From Metabacillus endolithicus (GTDB lineage Bacteria > Bacillota > Bacilli > Bacillales > Bacillaceae), in contig NZ_CP095550.1 in the NCBI RefSeq assembly GCF_023078335.1, forward strand, positions 4,446,001 through 4,510,000: a stretch of DNA of 64,000 nucleotides, read 5' to 3'. Below, in pieces: positions 39,731 to 49,134 of the stretch. The position numbers and the translations under genes are program-made. Below the pieces are notes generated by a model. The model saw only the letters and a program-made list of their open reading frames with translations. It was not told where the DNA came from and ran no database searches. Within the stretch, counting starts at the first letter, position 1, and each line of letters begins with the position of its first letter.

Positions 39731-39979
39731 ATGAAAAAAACATGGAGCTTGCTTTCTGTTACTCATCTCCTTTTGTGGAGTAGCTATAGCGTAATAGAAT
39801 GGCTTTCAAAAAAAGATAGCTTTTTAGCAAAAATTATCTTATTGGTCATGTTTTTCTATCTTTCATATTTAATTGCTTATACTTTAATAAAGGCGAGGAA
39901 AAATGCGATATACTTTTCTCTTTTTTCTCTCCTGCTATTTGCTATTGCAAATCAAATTATTTTGTTTATTTCGGATTGA
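39731..39979 (+). CDS. Small membrane protein of unknown function (82 aa)
   Basis: Three hydrophobic helices (about residues 5-22, 28-52 and 57-80) with basic loops (KARKNAIYF). ATG at 39731 after GGGGGAGG; an in-frame start 21 bases earlier has no RBS. Monocistronic. I do not recognise the family. Confidence 0.65.
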   Translation: MKKTWSLLSVTHLLLWSSYSVIEWLSKKDSFLAKIILLVMFFYLSYLIAYTLIKARKNAIYFSLFSLLLFAIANQIILFISD

Positions 39980-39983
39980 AAAA

Positions 39984-40020
39984 ATGAGTACCATATTGGT
40001 ACCCATTTTACTTTTTAACA
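39984..40020. terminator. Hairpin between the small membrane protein gene and the BCCT relic
   Basis: ATGAGTACC and GGTACCCAT enclose five bases and are followed by TTTTACTTTTT. Confidence 0.6.
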
Positions 40021-40345
40021 ATATTTTCTTGTTGCAATGATTTTAATAATGAGAAAACCATCAGGATCATATTCACTGCAAAGGAAAGTGATCTAATACT
40101 GCAAACGGAGCTCCAATACTACGTTTAAGTTACTTAAATATTTAATTCCTTTAAATAAATAAGAAACACCTCCGCTTATTTGAGCAGTGCCCCAAAAGCC
40201 TAAAGAAGTGGCTACCCCAAAAACAGTCGCAAATACAGCAATAAAATTAATTAGAATCCCAGTTTTGCCATCAACTTTATCATATTACTCATTATTCCAT
40301 TTTGTTCTTTTCTAAATCGCAAGCCTATACGAAAATCATGATGGA
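40008..40345 (-). pseudogene. Relic of a BCCT-family betaine/choline/carnitine transporter
   Basis: The minus strand reads, in one frame, [18 protein letters not shown] followed by [11 protein letters not shown], the most conserved region of BCCT carriers (OpuD/BetT type). After a short gap another frame gives FAVNMILMVFSLLKSLQQEN and IVKK before a stop at 40008-40010, a typical BCCT C-terminal helix. The N-terminal half and the helices between are missing and the frame is broken several times. This is genuine decay of an osmoprotectant transporter gene. Confidence 0.8.
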
Positions 40346-40529
40346 TAAAGGAAATTTCAATGATATCCAATAACGTCTAGTAAGCCTTGAATATCTCTTT
40401 ATTTACTTTGCTAAAAATATAGACTATTTCATAGTTTTTCTATATTTCTGACACTTGTTTCTGTTTTAAATCATAGATTATCACTGTATTTTTAAAATAC
40501 GAATGTTGATTGGAGGTTTGATATGTTCC

Positions 40530-42255
40530 ATGAATTCTTATGAAAATTTAGAGGAATATTGGGAGGAACAGTTTGATAAAGGTGTAGAGTGTTATTACAA
40601 GGCAATTAAGGGAGATAAAAAAGCAGGTATTGAAGCACATCGTCTTTTTGAGGAACTTTTAAGAGAAGATCCCAATAATACGGAATTAATGGCTTATTTT
40701 GGATCAGTAAAGGCTTTGCGAGCAAGAGACACATTTGATCTGAGAGAGAAAGGTAAATACGCAAATGAAGGTCTAAAGTTGCTTGATGTAGCCGTATTAA
40801 AAGATCCTTCTAATGCATTAATTCGAACATTACGAGGAAATGTTGCCAATAACTTGCCTGAAAGTCGATTTCATAGAACGGAAACAGCAATTGAGGATTT
40901 TGAACGTATTATAAACATGTATGAACGCAATTCTTATGGAATTCCACAAACACTATGTATTGAAACAATGAAGAGTTTAATTACTGCGTATGAACGTTTA
41001 GGTAAGATAGAAGAAGCCACGGAGGTAGCAAATAAATTATTAGATATAGATTCTTCATATCAAATACCTAAGTTTAATAGCAAATTAACATCTTTACCAG
41101 TAGCTAATATAAATGACCCTATTAATGATGAAATTCATTCTTTATATACTATGGCAATTTGTAGTGATGAGGTCTCTTTACTTAAGGTGATGAAAAAAGT
41201 CTCACGATTAATGGATAAAGATTCTAATAATCCAATTTTACAAGCTTACAATGTTCATTTGAACTCAATTAAAAATAGTCATAGTTTTGCCGGTATGGTT
41301 GAACTATTCACAAATGCTTATAAGACTGCAAATCTATTAGATAAGCTTGTAAGTGAATATCCTACAACTTATAAAATACGATATGTGAGGGCGATGCAAA
41401 GTTATCGATTGCCAGAGTTTTTCTTTTTTCGATCTTCAACTGCTGCACGTGATTTTCAATATTTATCAGCTCAGTATGAAAAAGATCCTACTATTTTTTC
41501 TTTGGCTATCTATGAAGATATCCTACTTAGGCTTGGAGAATGCTTTGTTCGATTAGATATGGTAGAGGAAGCAGTAAAACAATGGCATAAACTTGTTGAA
41601 TTTTCATCAAATAAAGAGATTGTTACCAAAGCCAACGAATTAATTAACGTCTTTTCATTTGAAGAGCTAATACTTGATGAAATAATGAAAAAACCAAAGG
41701 AACAATTATATGAATCTGCATTAAAACTTCATGATATTGGTGTGAACGGTAATGAAAAGGCAGCAAAACAATCACTGGCACTATGGGAATTCATTCAAAA
41801 AGAATATAGCAGCTGCCCGGTAGCAAAGTTTTATTATTCCGCGTCGTTAACCTTACTGGGTCGATTCTTCTCGGATCCTTATGAGGTCTTTAGCCAATCT
41901 ATAAAAGGAATTTTTAAAGAAACTAAATACATCTATTCCGATCAATGATCCAAGGTATATTCAACTTCTTTTACATCGAGCCTATATACAATTTAGCCTG
42001 CCAGATACTTTCTTTCGTTGTAGTGATCAGATAATTAAGGATTTTGAAGCAGTTATTAAAATGTATCAAAGTAGCACAGATATTGATATAACCCAAAGTC
42101 AATATTTAAAGGTATTAGCTGATCTTGGAACTGTTTATGAGAAAAAACATTTTGTTCATAAAGCCAAAGAAATTTGGTCTGAACTTGCTAAGGAAGATGA
42201 AAGTTTATTTTATTCGGAGTTTTTGACTGAAAAAGGAATACGTATTGAGGATTAA
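40530..42255 (+). CDS. Protein of three TPR-like modules, frameshifted
   Basis: A soluble, helical, charged protein of about 575 residues after repair. It is built of three copies of a roughly 165-residue module with a signature LPExFFxR, then TAxxDF. Examples are NLPESRFHRTETAIEDF in module 1, RLPEFFFFRSSTAARDF in module 2, and SLPDTFFRCSDQIIKDF in module 3. Each module ends with a TPR-like pair (LITAYERLGKIEEA). The frame breaks at the T run 41911-41915 and resumes in the next frame; two more T's repair it. The ATG at 40530 has GGAGG 14 bases away. Likely a scaffold or binding protein; partner unknown. Confidence 0.72.
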
Positions 42256-42291
42256 TCTTTGTTCGTACAACATAAAAAATAGGAGGCTATT

Positions 42292-42759
42292 ATGGCTAAT
42301 AATACAGAATGGAATCTTCGTTTTAATGAGGCTGTTGAGCTTTATCATAAAGGTGTAAAGGGAAATAAAAAAGCTGCACAGCAGGCATATCATTTATTTG
42401 AAACGTTAGCAAGTGAAAAACCAAATCACATAGAATCATTAGGATATTACGGAAGTGCTACAGCACTTTTAGCGAGAGATACCCCAATCCCTAAAGATAA
42501 GAAAAAATATGCATTAGAAGGTTTGAAAATGCTGGATCAAGCTGTTTCGAAAGAACCAAAAAATTATACAATACGTATTCTGCGAGGTAATGTATGTGCA
42601 AAAATGCCTGAATCAGTTTTTCATCGTACTTCAACTGCGATTGAAGACTTTGAGATGTTAGTGGATGCTTATAAAAATGACTCAACAGTACTATCGGAAA
42701 ACACTTATCAATCTATATTAAATGAATTGGAAAAGGCAAAAAAAAGAATAAAATATTAG
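42292..42759 (+). CDS. Single-module TPR-like paralogue
   Basis: A 155-residue protein equal to one module of the preceding gene and closest to its first module: YHKGVKGNKKAA, YYGSATALLARDT, GLKMLDQAVSKEP and ILRGNVCAKMPES with FHRTSTAIEDFE. It starts 36 bases after that gene with RBS AGGAGG, so both are in one operon and arose by duplication. It lacks the last helix pair of a full module. Function unknown. Confidence 0.75.
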   Translation: MANNTEWNLRFNEAVELYHKGVKGNKKAAQQAYHLFETLASEKPNHIESLGYYGSATALLARDTPIPKDKKKYALEGLKMLDQAVSKEPKNYTIRILRGNVCAKMPESVFHRTSTAIEDFEMLVDAYKNDSTVLSENTYQSILNELEKAKKRIKY

Positions 42760-42778
42760 GTAATAAACGTTAGATTGT

Positions 42779-42814
42779 GTCACTCTATTCCTTGAAAAAG
42801 AGTGACCTTTTTTT
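42779..42814 (+). terminator. Terminator of the TPR-module gene pair
   Basis: GTCACTCT and AGAGTGAC with a 12-base loop, followed by a run of eight T. Confidence 0.88.
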
Positions 42815-42940
42815 ATCTAAAGCTTAGTGAATAAAAATTGTTACTTAAGAATGTAATAATCACTTTATCCAGATTATATTCTGCTCTAACTAAAAAGATA
42901 CATCCTAATTAACAAATACTTAAAGTAATCAATAAACAAA

Positions 42941-42983
42941 TGTGTTATACAATTAACTATTGACTATTTAAATGTGACATATT
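42941..42983. promoter_or_regulatory. Two CcpN operator sites
   Basis: TGTGTTATACA (42941-42951) and TGTGACATATT (42973-42983) both fit the CcpN consensus TRTGHYATAYW at every position. They are 32 bp apart, about three helical turns, and the second fills the spacer of the SR1 promoter. CcpN represses sr1, gapB and pckA under glycolytic growth in B. subtilis. Confidence 0.85.
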
Positions 42984-42988
42984 ATTAT
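42960..42988 (+). promoter_or_regulatory. Sigma-A promoter of the SR1 gene
   Basis: TTGACT (42960-42965), exactly 17 bases, then TATTAT (42983-42988). A CcpN site overlaps the spacer and the first base of the -10. Confidence 0.85.
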
Positions 42989-43070
42989 GGGTATAACGAG
43001 TTAATTAAACGCTTTCAGAGATTAGGAGAATTAAAGAGTTTTATTATCTAGAGTGAAAAGGGGTATGGAG

Positions 43071-43211
43071 ATGGGAACAATCGTATGTCAGCACTGCAGC
43101 TCTACAATCGGTCATGTAGAAGGAGAAAAAGTGACAACTTTATATGGTAAATGTAGTCATAATGATTGTTGTAGCCAAAACCAGCAACGAAGCTCAGTAA
43201 AGGTCAAATAA
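43071..43211 (+). CDS. sr1P: SR1P, GapA-binding peptide encoded by SR1
   Basis: A 46-residue peptide starting MGTIVCQHC and containing EKVTTLYGKC, the two blocks that define B. subtilis SR1P (39 residues). Cysteines in a CxxC...C...CC pattern suggest metal binding. RBS AAGGGG or GGAG lies just before the ATG. In B. subtilis SR1P binds glyceraldehyde-3-phosphate dehydrogenase A and promotes its interaction with RNase J1. The Gln/Ser/Lys tail here is longer than the known one. Confidence 0.88.
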   Translation: MGTIVCQHCSSTIGHVEGEKVTTLYGKCSHNDCCSQNQQRSSVKVK

Positions 43212-43284
43212 AAGGGGTTATATATAAAAGGGAAGATTGACTATGAATTCTAATTCAGTACTGGAAAATTGTACTGAAAAAATT

Positions 43285-43322
43285 AGCTCAAGTACTTGTA
43301 AAGGTACTTGAGCTTTGTTTTG
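43285..43322 (+). terminator. Terminator of SR1
   Basis: AGCTCAAGTAC and GTACTTGAGCT form a perfect 11-bp stem with an eight-base loop, then TTGTTTTG. A smaller hairpin (TCAGTAC/GTACTGA) lies just upstream at 43256-43278. Confidence 0.88.
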
Positions 43323-43448
43323 TACTACCAGAAAGTTAAGAATTTATGGATGAAGGATAAGAAAAGCTAAGCTAAGGCTAACACTTGGGCGACCAGCTAA
43401 GCTCTTCCAATCTAAAATACGTTTAGAATTCCCAAAAAGGGAGGGGTT

Positions 43449-44924
43449 TTATCTAATTGCTCTATGTTCTTTAATCACTCGTATTTTGTTAAGCGTAGGA
43501 TCCTCAGGACCTTGAACTGGTAAACCTACTTCTAAGTTTTTCTTAATATATGTTAAATTTTCTTCAGTAATGATTTCCCCTGGAATGAAAATTGGTATGC
43601 CTGGAGGGTAAACCATGATAAACTCAGCAATAATTCTACCTGCGGATTCTTCAAAGGACACAATTTCAGTTTCCGAATAAAATGCATCTCTCGGTGTAAG
43701 CGCAAGTACTGGAATATCAGGTAATAAAATGCGTTCTTTTACATCATCGTGCTCTTTCATTGCATTAAATTCTGAAGATAGCTCATTTAATGCTTTAATC
43801 AATGTATCAACATCATTTTTCGTATCCCCAGGTGTAATAATACAAAGGATATTGTACAAATCAGATAATTCTACTTCAATTAGGTATTTTTCTCGAAGCC
43901 ATTTTTCAACATCATAGCCTGTAATACCAAGTTCATAAACTGGAATAATCAATTTTGTTGGGTCATAATCAAATGTTGCTTTAGTACCTAATATTTCTTT
44001 ACCTATACAAGATATGTTAGGAATTTCGTTTATTTTATCTCTTGTATAATTAGCCAACTCAATCGTTTTCTGAATAAGTTCATGCCCTTCGGTTGCCAAT
44101 CGTTTTCTTGCAACATCAAGTGAAGCAAGAAGCAAGTACGAAGTTGAGGTGGTTGTCATCATACTTAAAATGGATTGAACACGTTGTGGTGATACAAGTC
44201 CTTCTCTTACATTTAATACAGAGCTTTGAGTCATTGAACCACCTAGTTTATGGACACTAGTTGCGGCCATATCGGCACCTGCTTGCATTGCACTTAAAGG
44301 TAAATCTTCATGAAAATGTATATGCACACCATGTGCCTCATCGACTAAAACTGGAACTGAGTATGAATGAGCAATTTCAACGATTTTCTTTAAATCAGCA
44401 GAAATCCCAAAATAGGTAGGATTTATTACAAGTACACCTTTTGCGTCAGGGTGTTGTTCTAGTGCTTTTTCAACAGCATCCGTTGTTATGCCGTGAGAAA
44501 TACCGAGGTTTTTATCAATTTCAGGATGTATGAAAATAGGTGTTGCGCCTGAAAAGACAATGGCAGACATAACGGATTTATGAACATTCCTAGGAACGAT
44601 AATCTTATCTCCAGGCCCACAAACAGTCATAACCATTGTCATAATGGCACCACTCGTTCCTTGAACGGAGAAAAATGTATGATCAGCACCAAATGCTTCC
44701 GCTGCTAAGTCTTGAGCTCTTTTTATCATTCCTTTAGGGGCATGGAGGTCATCTAAAGGTCCGATATTAATTAAATCGATTGATAAGGCGTTATCACCAA
44801 TAAATTGTCTAAATTCAGGATCAATCCCTGCTCCTTTTTTATGTCCCGGAATATGAAACTGAATAGGGTCTTTTTTTGCATGTTCAATTAAACCAGTGAA
44901 CAATGGTGTTTCTTTTTGTGACAA
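43449..44924 (-). CDS. speA: SpeA, arginine decarboxylase (PLP-dependent)
   Basis: A 491-residue fold-type I Orn/Lys/Arg decarboxylase that makes agmatine for polyamine synthesis. Landmarks are HIPGHKKGAG near residue 24, TFFSVQGTSGA, DEAHGVHIHF, the PLP lysine in ATSVHKLGGSMTQ (about 225), and PPGIPIFIPGE near the C-terminus. I chose TTG at 44924 (SQKETPLFTG), six bases after AAGGTGGG; a GTG four codons earlier overlaps the RBS. Downstream of SR1, as in B. subtilis. Confidence 0.93.
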   Translation of the reverse strand: MSQKETPLFTGLIEHAKKDPIQFHIPGHKKGAGIDPEFRQFIGDNALSIDLINIGPLDDLHAPKGMIKRAQDLAAEAFGADHTFFSVQGTSGAIMTMVMTVCGPGDKIIVPRNVHKSVMSAIVFSGATPIFIHPEIDKNLGISHGITTDAVEKALEQHPDAKGVLVINPTYFGISADLKKIVEIAHSYSVPVLVDEAHGVHIHFHEDLPLSAMQAGADMAATSVHKLGGSMTQSSVLNVREGLVSPQRVQSILSMMTTTSTSYLLLASLDVARKRLATEGHELIQKTIELANYTRDKINEIPNISCIGKEILGTKATFDYDPTKLIIPVYELGITGYDVEKWLREKYLIEVELSDLYNILCIITPGDTKNDVDTLIKALNELSSEFNAMKEHDDVKERILLPDIPVLALTPRDAFYSETEIVSFEESAGRIIAEFIMVYPPGIPIFIPGEIITEENLTYIKKNLEVGLPVQGPEDPTLNKIRVIKEHRAIR

Positions 44925-45199
44925 AGTTGTTCCCACCTTCTTTTTTGAAAGATATTATTGTGTTTTTATGACATCAAAAGCAACGGATGATGTTTAGCGT
45001 CTATTATGTATGAGATCCGATACTTTTAAGTTTTACATGTATTACATAAGTTTATGTCGAAATCTGCGTTATTATTAGACATAAAACAAATGAATTATAT
45101 CGCTATCAATAAAGTCAGTCAACAGAAAAGATTAAATAAAAAGATAGAAGGGAGAAATTAGCCAGTCTAGAATAGTTATTTAATAAAGGAGGGGAAGAA

Positions 45200-46155
45200 A
45201 TGAATTGGAGAACAAGAGTAACTGATGTTTTGGGGATTCAATATCCTATTATCCAGGGGGGTTAGCGTACTTAGCCTATTCAGATTTAGCTGCAGCTGTT
45301 TCAAATGCTGGTGGGTTAGGGCAAATTACAGCTATGTCACTTGGAACAACTGATGCACTCCGTAATGAAATTAAAAAGATACGTAATAAAACATCAAAAC
45401 CGTTTGGCGTGAATTTTGCAATCGGCCAACACGGAAAAGGGTATGAAGAGCTAGTACAAGTAGCGATTGAGGAAGATGTTCCAGTGATCTCTATGACAGG
45501 TGGAAATCCCAGTCCTATTTTTGATTTACTTAAAGGCACGGAAATAAAAAAACTGGTTTTAGTAGCAGCAAAACGGCAGGCAATCAAAGCAGAAGAGTTG
45601 GGTGCAGATGCTGTAATGGTAGTAGGACAAGAAGGCGGGGGACATCTTGGAAGAACAGATGTAGGTACTATGGTGTTAGTTCCTCAAGTAGTCGACGCTG
45701 TCAAAATACCTGTTATTGCTTCAGGTGGGATTGCTGATGGTAGAGGTTTAATGGCTGCTTTAAGCTTAGGAGCTGAAGGAATTGAAATGGGCACTAGATT
45801 TATTGCTACGAAAGAATGCATTCATGCACACCCTGTTTATAAGAAAGCATTAATTGATGGAGATGAAAACAGTACAGTTGTTATTAAAAAGTCACTTGGA
45901 GCACCTGCTCGGGCAATTGCTAATGAATGGACGGACAGAATCTTAGAAATTGAAAAGAATTCTGGTGGGTATGAAGAATTAAGAACTTATATTAGTGGGG
46001 GAGCTAACAAAAGATACATATATGATGGTAAGATAAATGATGGGTTTGCATGGGCAGGGCAAGTAATGGGGTTAATATCAGACATACCTTCTGTACAAGA
46101 GCTGGTTAGTCGAATTATTAAAGAGGCGGAAACAATCCGTAAAGAATGGACATAA
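45200..46155 (+). CDS. Nitronate monooxygenase-family FMN enzyme, frameshifted
   Basis: A TIM-barrel flavoprotein of the nitronate monooxygenase/enoyl reductase FabK-like family, about 318 residues. It starts [20 protein letters not shown]. Then the frame breaks in the G run 45256-45261; one extra G restores [23 protein letters not shown]. Later landmarks are [40 protein letters not shown] and [11 protein letters not shown], the FMN phosphate site. RBS AAAGGAGGGG. The substrate is uncertain. Confidence 0.85.
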
Positions 46156-46189
46156 TGTTCATAGACACAGTGGAAGTGAGGCATTATAC

Positions 46190-46459
46190 ATGGAATATCA
46201 ATATCCTATTTCTCTAGACTGGAACACAGAGGAAACAGTTGATGTGATTCATTTTTTTGAATGTATTGAGAAAGCATATGAAAATGGAATCGATCGGACA
46301 GTACTAATGACAGCATATCGAAGATTTAAAGAGATTGTGCCAAGTAAGGCGGAAGAAAAGACAATATGCAATGAGTTTGAAGAAGTGAGCGGTTATTCAT
46401 CCTATCGCGTGATCAAAAAAGCAAAAGATGCTGAAGAAGTTCATTTATTGAAAATGTAA
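46190..46459 (+). CDS. yktA: YktA, UPF0223 family
   Basis: An 89-residue protein, clearly the conserved UPF0223 family of Firmicutes: [35 protein letters not shown] and [13 protein letters not shown]. It is cytoplasmic with no known activity. Position before the convergent yktB is as in B. subtilis. Confidence 0.92.
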   Translation: MEYQYPISLDWNTEETVDVIHFFECIEKAYENGIDRTVLMTAYRRFKEIVPSKAEEKTICNEFEEVSGYSSYRVIKKAKDAEEVHLLKM

Positions 46460-46464
46460 GAATC

Positions 46465-46503
46465 AAAACGTCCAAAGTAGTAAAAGTACTTTGGACGTTT
46501 TGT
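46465..46503. terminator. Bidirectional terminator between yktA and yktB
   Basis: A perfect 15-bp stem, AAAACGTCCAAAGTA with TACTTTGGACGTTTT, and a seven-base loop. Confidence 0.92.
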
Positions 46504-46524
46504 TATCACAAACGATTTGTTTTT

Positions 46525-47145
46525 TTATTTATCGAACGACAGCTTATAAAGAGGAAGTAATGTCTCATATGTTTCACGAATAACTTCATATAACTTATCT
46601 CCGTCTCCTACAATTGGGTCTTCCGCTCGGAAATGACGACCAATAAGAAATTCCGCTTTTTTTACATCTCTAAATCTTTCTAAAGCTTTTTTTAAATCAG
46701 TTTCCTGAAGTGGCTTAGCATCTTTCTTTGTATGATCTAAAGAAACATAGTATTCTTCTGGTGTAATATCTACAACTTTATCAAGATGTTCTAAGAAATT
46801 TTTTGCAATATTTTCCTTGTTTGGTAATTCATAAATAAATGCCAACCAAATAAAAAGATGGTCATCAAATAATCCAACCTGAAAGTGAGGGTGCTGTTTA
46901 TATCCACGTTTATTATCCGCAATAGCCAACCATGTATCTTTAGGTGGATTTACCGTTCTTCTTGCATGCTTTGCTATATGTAAAAACATTTCCTTTTGCA
47001 GCAAAGAAGCAAGATCATCTGTTAAAGCTTGTCCTAACTCATGGAATTTTGGTTGAATACGTCCTCGTATTGCTTCCATCCGTTCATCCAGACCATCTAT
47101 TGTAAATGTTTCAAAATCTTCATTTGTGAACCCTTTAAACTTCAT
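46525..47145 (-). CDS. yktB: YktB, UPF0637 family (DUF1054)
   Basis: A 206-residue soluble protein matching the DUF1054/YktB family: FKGFTNEDFETFTIDGLDERM at the start, HIAKHARRTVNPPKDTWLAI, and KAEFLIGRHF near 165. A structure is known for this family but the role is not. RBS TAGGAGG. Confidence 0.9.
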   Translation of the reverse strand: MKFKGFTNEDFETFTIDGLDERMEAIRGRIQPKFHELGQALTDDLASLLQKEMFLHIAKHARRTVNPPKDTWLAIADNKRGYKQHPHFQVGLFDDHLFIWLAFIYELPNKENIAKNFLEHLDKVVDITPEEYYVSLDHTKKDAKPLQETDLKKALERFRDVKKAEFLIGRHFRAEDPIVGDGDKLYEVIRETYETLLPLYKLSFDK

Positions 47146-47492
47146 TGATCAAAGTTCCTCCTAGTTTATATCTAATTTTAATTTATAATTATTATAAACA
47201 ATTTCCATCCTCTTTCCCAGTTATATGTCTTCCTTAAGTTTACCTTAAAAACGATTGATTATTTACTAGTTAAAACTACCCGAACGTACATTCCTGATAT
47301 TCTCTTTTTAAAGTTTTAAAAAATAATTTGGTGGTATAGATTAGGTAAATACACAATTTTGTCTAATTGGTTCCAACTTTTTTTACGATCACATATTATA
47401 TAAAAAAACTATTAAATCATTAAATGATTCTTTGAAATCGCTTTGTTGGTTACCTTGTTATAAAAAAGATGAAATGAAAGGGGCGGTAAAAA
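47146..47492. other. Intergenic region between divergent yktB and the ykzI-like gene
   Basis: About 345 very A+T-rich bases. I see nothing beyond the space needed for two promoters; no RBS-linked open frame, repeat or hairpin stands out. Confidence 0.4.
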
Positions 47493-47681
47493 ATGAAACA
47501 AATAGTTAAAACGAGTGGTCAGAAAATGATTAACAATCGTATTGGGGTGTTAAGACTCGAACTCGATTACGAATTAGCCTCCCTTTACGAAGCTATGCAG
47601 AATAAAGATCAAAAGAAAAAAATAGAGTGTAAGCAAAAACTAGAAAAGTTAAGAAAAGAGTGGATGAAACTTCAAGCTTAG
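47493..47681 (+). CDS. ykzI: YkzI-like small helical protein
   Basis: A 62-residue, strongly charged protein, almost all predicted helix (LRLELDYELASLYEAMQ, then a KKKIECKQKLEKLRKEW coiled coil). RBS AAAGGGG. Size and location between yktB and yktC match B. subtilis ykzI. Function unknown. Confidence 0.75.
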   Translation: MKQIVKTSGQKMINNRIGVLRLELDYELASLYEAMQNKDQKKKIECKQKLEKLRKEWMKLQA

Positions 47682-47697
47682 TAGAGAAGAATATCTA

Positions 47698-47727
47698 CAA
47701 ACGAACCTTAGGTTAGGTTCGTTTTTA
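47698..47727 (+). terminator. Terminator of the ykzI-like gene
   Basis: AACGAACCT and AGGTTCGTT with a short loop, then TTTT. Confidence 0.85.
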
Positions 47728-47824
47728 CTGCGCGACAAAGTGTCAGATACTTGATTTCCGTTAATTCCATACAGTATGCTTAATATAGAAATGGTGATTT
47801 ATTACATAGAAATGAGGTTACTTA

Positions 47825-48616
47825 ATGACGAACTGGAAGGAATTAGATCAAAAGGCAAAACAGTGGGTGGAAGAAGCCGGTGAATTAATAAGAAACTCTT
47901 TTGATTCTGCCCTTTCTATACAGTACAAGTCAAACCCAAATGATTTGGTTACAAATATGGATAAAGAAGTAGAACAATATTTAATCAGTAAAATTCAAGA
48001 AACCTACCCTGATCACAAAATCCTTGGTGAAGAGGGATATGGTGATAAGGTGGAAAGTTTAGACGGAGTCGTGTGGATTATTGATCCAATTGATGGCACG
48101 ATGAATTTTGTCCATCAGCAAAGAAACTTTGCTATATCTGTAGGAGTATATGGAGATGGTGTTGGTTACATAGGGTTAATCTATGATGTTGTACATAAAG
48201 AGCTTTATCATGCTTTTAGAGGAGAGGGTGCTTATATGAATGAGTTACCTTTGCCTAAACGTGATGAAGTGAAAATCGAGCAAGCTATATTAAGTGTAAG
48301 TCCGATGTGGGTAACAGAGAATAAACGGTTCGATCACCAATTAATTACCCCTATTGTTAAAAGGGTACGTGGTACAAGGTCTTATGGATCAGCAGCGCTT
48401 GAATGTGCATATGTTGCAGCGGGACGTTTAGATGCTTATATGACGATGAGATTGGCACCTTGGGACTTTGCGGCGGGTTTGGTTCTCCTAGAGGAAGTTG
48501 GTGCAAATGCATCAACATTATCAGGAGAAAAACTTGATCTATTAAATAAGAATAGCTTTTTTATTGGTGAACAATCATTACATCAATATATCCTTAAAGA
48601 ATTTTTGGTAAAATGA
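47825..48616 (+). CDS. suhB: Inositol-1-monophosphatase family (YktC/SuhB)
   Basis: A 263-residue Mg/Li-sensitive sugar phosphatase. Motifs are GEEGYG (about residue 73), WIIDPIDGTMNFVH (about 88-101) and WDFAAGLVLLEEVG near 218, which supply the metal-binding acids. It corresponds to B. subtilis YktC. RBS TGAGGT. It overlaps the next GNAT gene by four bases, so the two are coupled. Confidence 0.93.
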   Translation: MTNWKELDQKAKQWVEEAGELIRNSFDSALSIQYKSNPNDLVTNMDKEVEQYLISKIQETYPDHKILGEEGYGDKVESLDGVVWIIDPIDGTMNFVHQQRNFAISVGVYGDGVGYIGLIYDVVHKELYHAFRGEGAYMNELPLPKRDEVKIEQAILSVSPMWVTENKRFDHQLITPIVKRVRGTRSYGSAALECAYVAAGRLDAYMTMRLAPWDFAAGLVLLEEVGANASTLSGEKLDLLNKNSFFIGEQSLHQYILKEFLVK

Positions 48617-49077
48617 CAAAATTAACATCTCGTAAACTTGAGACTAGTGATTATCCGTTTTTCATGGATGTAGTTAGCACAAGTCTAGAATGGCAAGAGG
48701 AAGAATGTAAAGTTGAAGACCTTACTGAATACCTATCATCATACAAAATGTACAACGGTGAATGGAGGGTATGGTTGGATGGAAATCACCTTATAGGTAT
48801 ATCATATGTTTTGGAATGGTCTCCAGCTAACGAGAAGCCTTGGATTGGTACGATTATTGTTCATGAAAACTTTAGAGGAAAAGGATATGGAAAAGCCATA
48901 CTAAATGAGATCGGAATGGTTTTAAGTGATAATGGACATAAAGCAATATTTGCGGGGTGTCCTATTCAGAGAGATTCTTGGCTTCTATTTCTTGGGAAAT
49001 GTGGATTTGAGCAATTTAAGGTTGAAGAGGATGATACAACGCATAAAAAATTTATGATCTCTGTTAAGCCATTATAA
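48613..49077 (+). CDS. GNAT-family N-acetyltransferase
   Basis: A 154-residue acetyl-CoA-dependent acetyltransferase fold. The CoA-binding motif is HENFRGKGYGKAILNE near residue 90, preceded by the IGTIIV strand. ATG overlaps the suhB stop. Acceptor unknown. No counterpart is present at this place in B. subtilis. Confidence 0.85.
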   Translation: MTKLTSRKLETSDYPFFMDVVSTSLEWQEEECKVEDLTEYLSSYKMYNGEWRVWLDGNHLIGISYVLEWSPANEKPWIGTIIVHENFRGKGYGKAILNEIGMVLSDNGHKAIFAGCPIQRDSWLLFLGKCGFEQFKVEEDDTTHKKFMISVKPL

Positions 49078-49078
49078 A

Positions 49079-49112
49079 GAAAACTCGCCGAAGATGGCGA
49101 GTTTTCTTTAAT
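49079..49112. terminator. Terminator between the GNAT gene and ylaF
   Basis: GAAAACTCGCC and GGCGAGTTTTC form an 11-bp stem with T tracts on both strands. Confidence 0.9.
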
Positions 49113-49134
49113 TTCTAGAGAAAAGGAGAGGATC

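Larger units (their letters stand above)
42995..43322 (+). ncRNA. sr1: SR1 dual-function small RNA
   Basis: From the predicted start near 42995 to the terminator at 43285-43322, this transcript would be about 325 bases and encodes the SR1P peptide. In B. subtilis SR1 (about 205 bases) lies between pdhD and speA, as here, is controlled by CcpN and CcpA, pairs with ahrC mRNA and also acts through SR1P. The longer leader (about 75 bases before the ATG) and 3' part are differences. Base pairing to ahrC was not assessed. Confidence 0.8.

Noticed and set aside
43004..43018. A cre-like sequence (AAACGCTTTCA) after the SR1 promoter
   Set aside because: The left half lacks the TG of the consensus, so it is only a half-match; SR1 control by CcpA may exist but cannot be supported here.
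43243..43311. A 22-codon open frame with a fair RBS (AAAAGGGAAG) after SR1P
   Set aside because: Its second half is the terminator stem of SR1, so its codons are explained by the RNA structure; no sign of peptide conservation.
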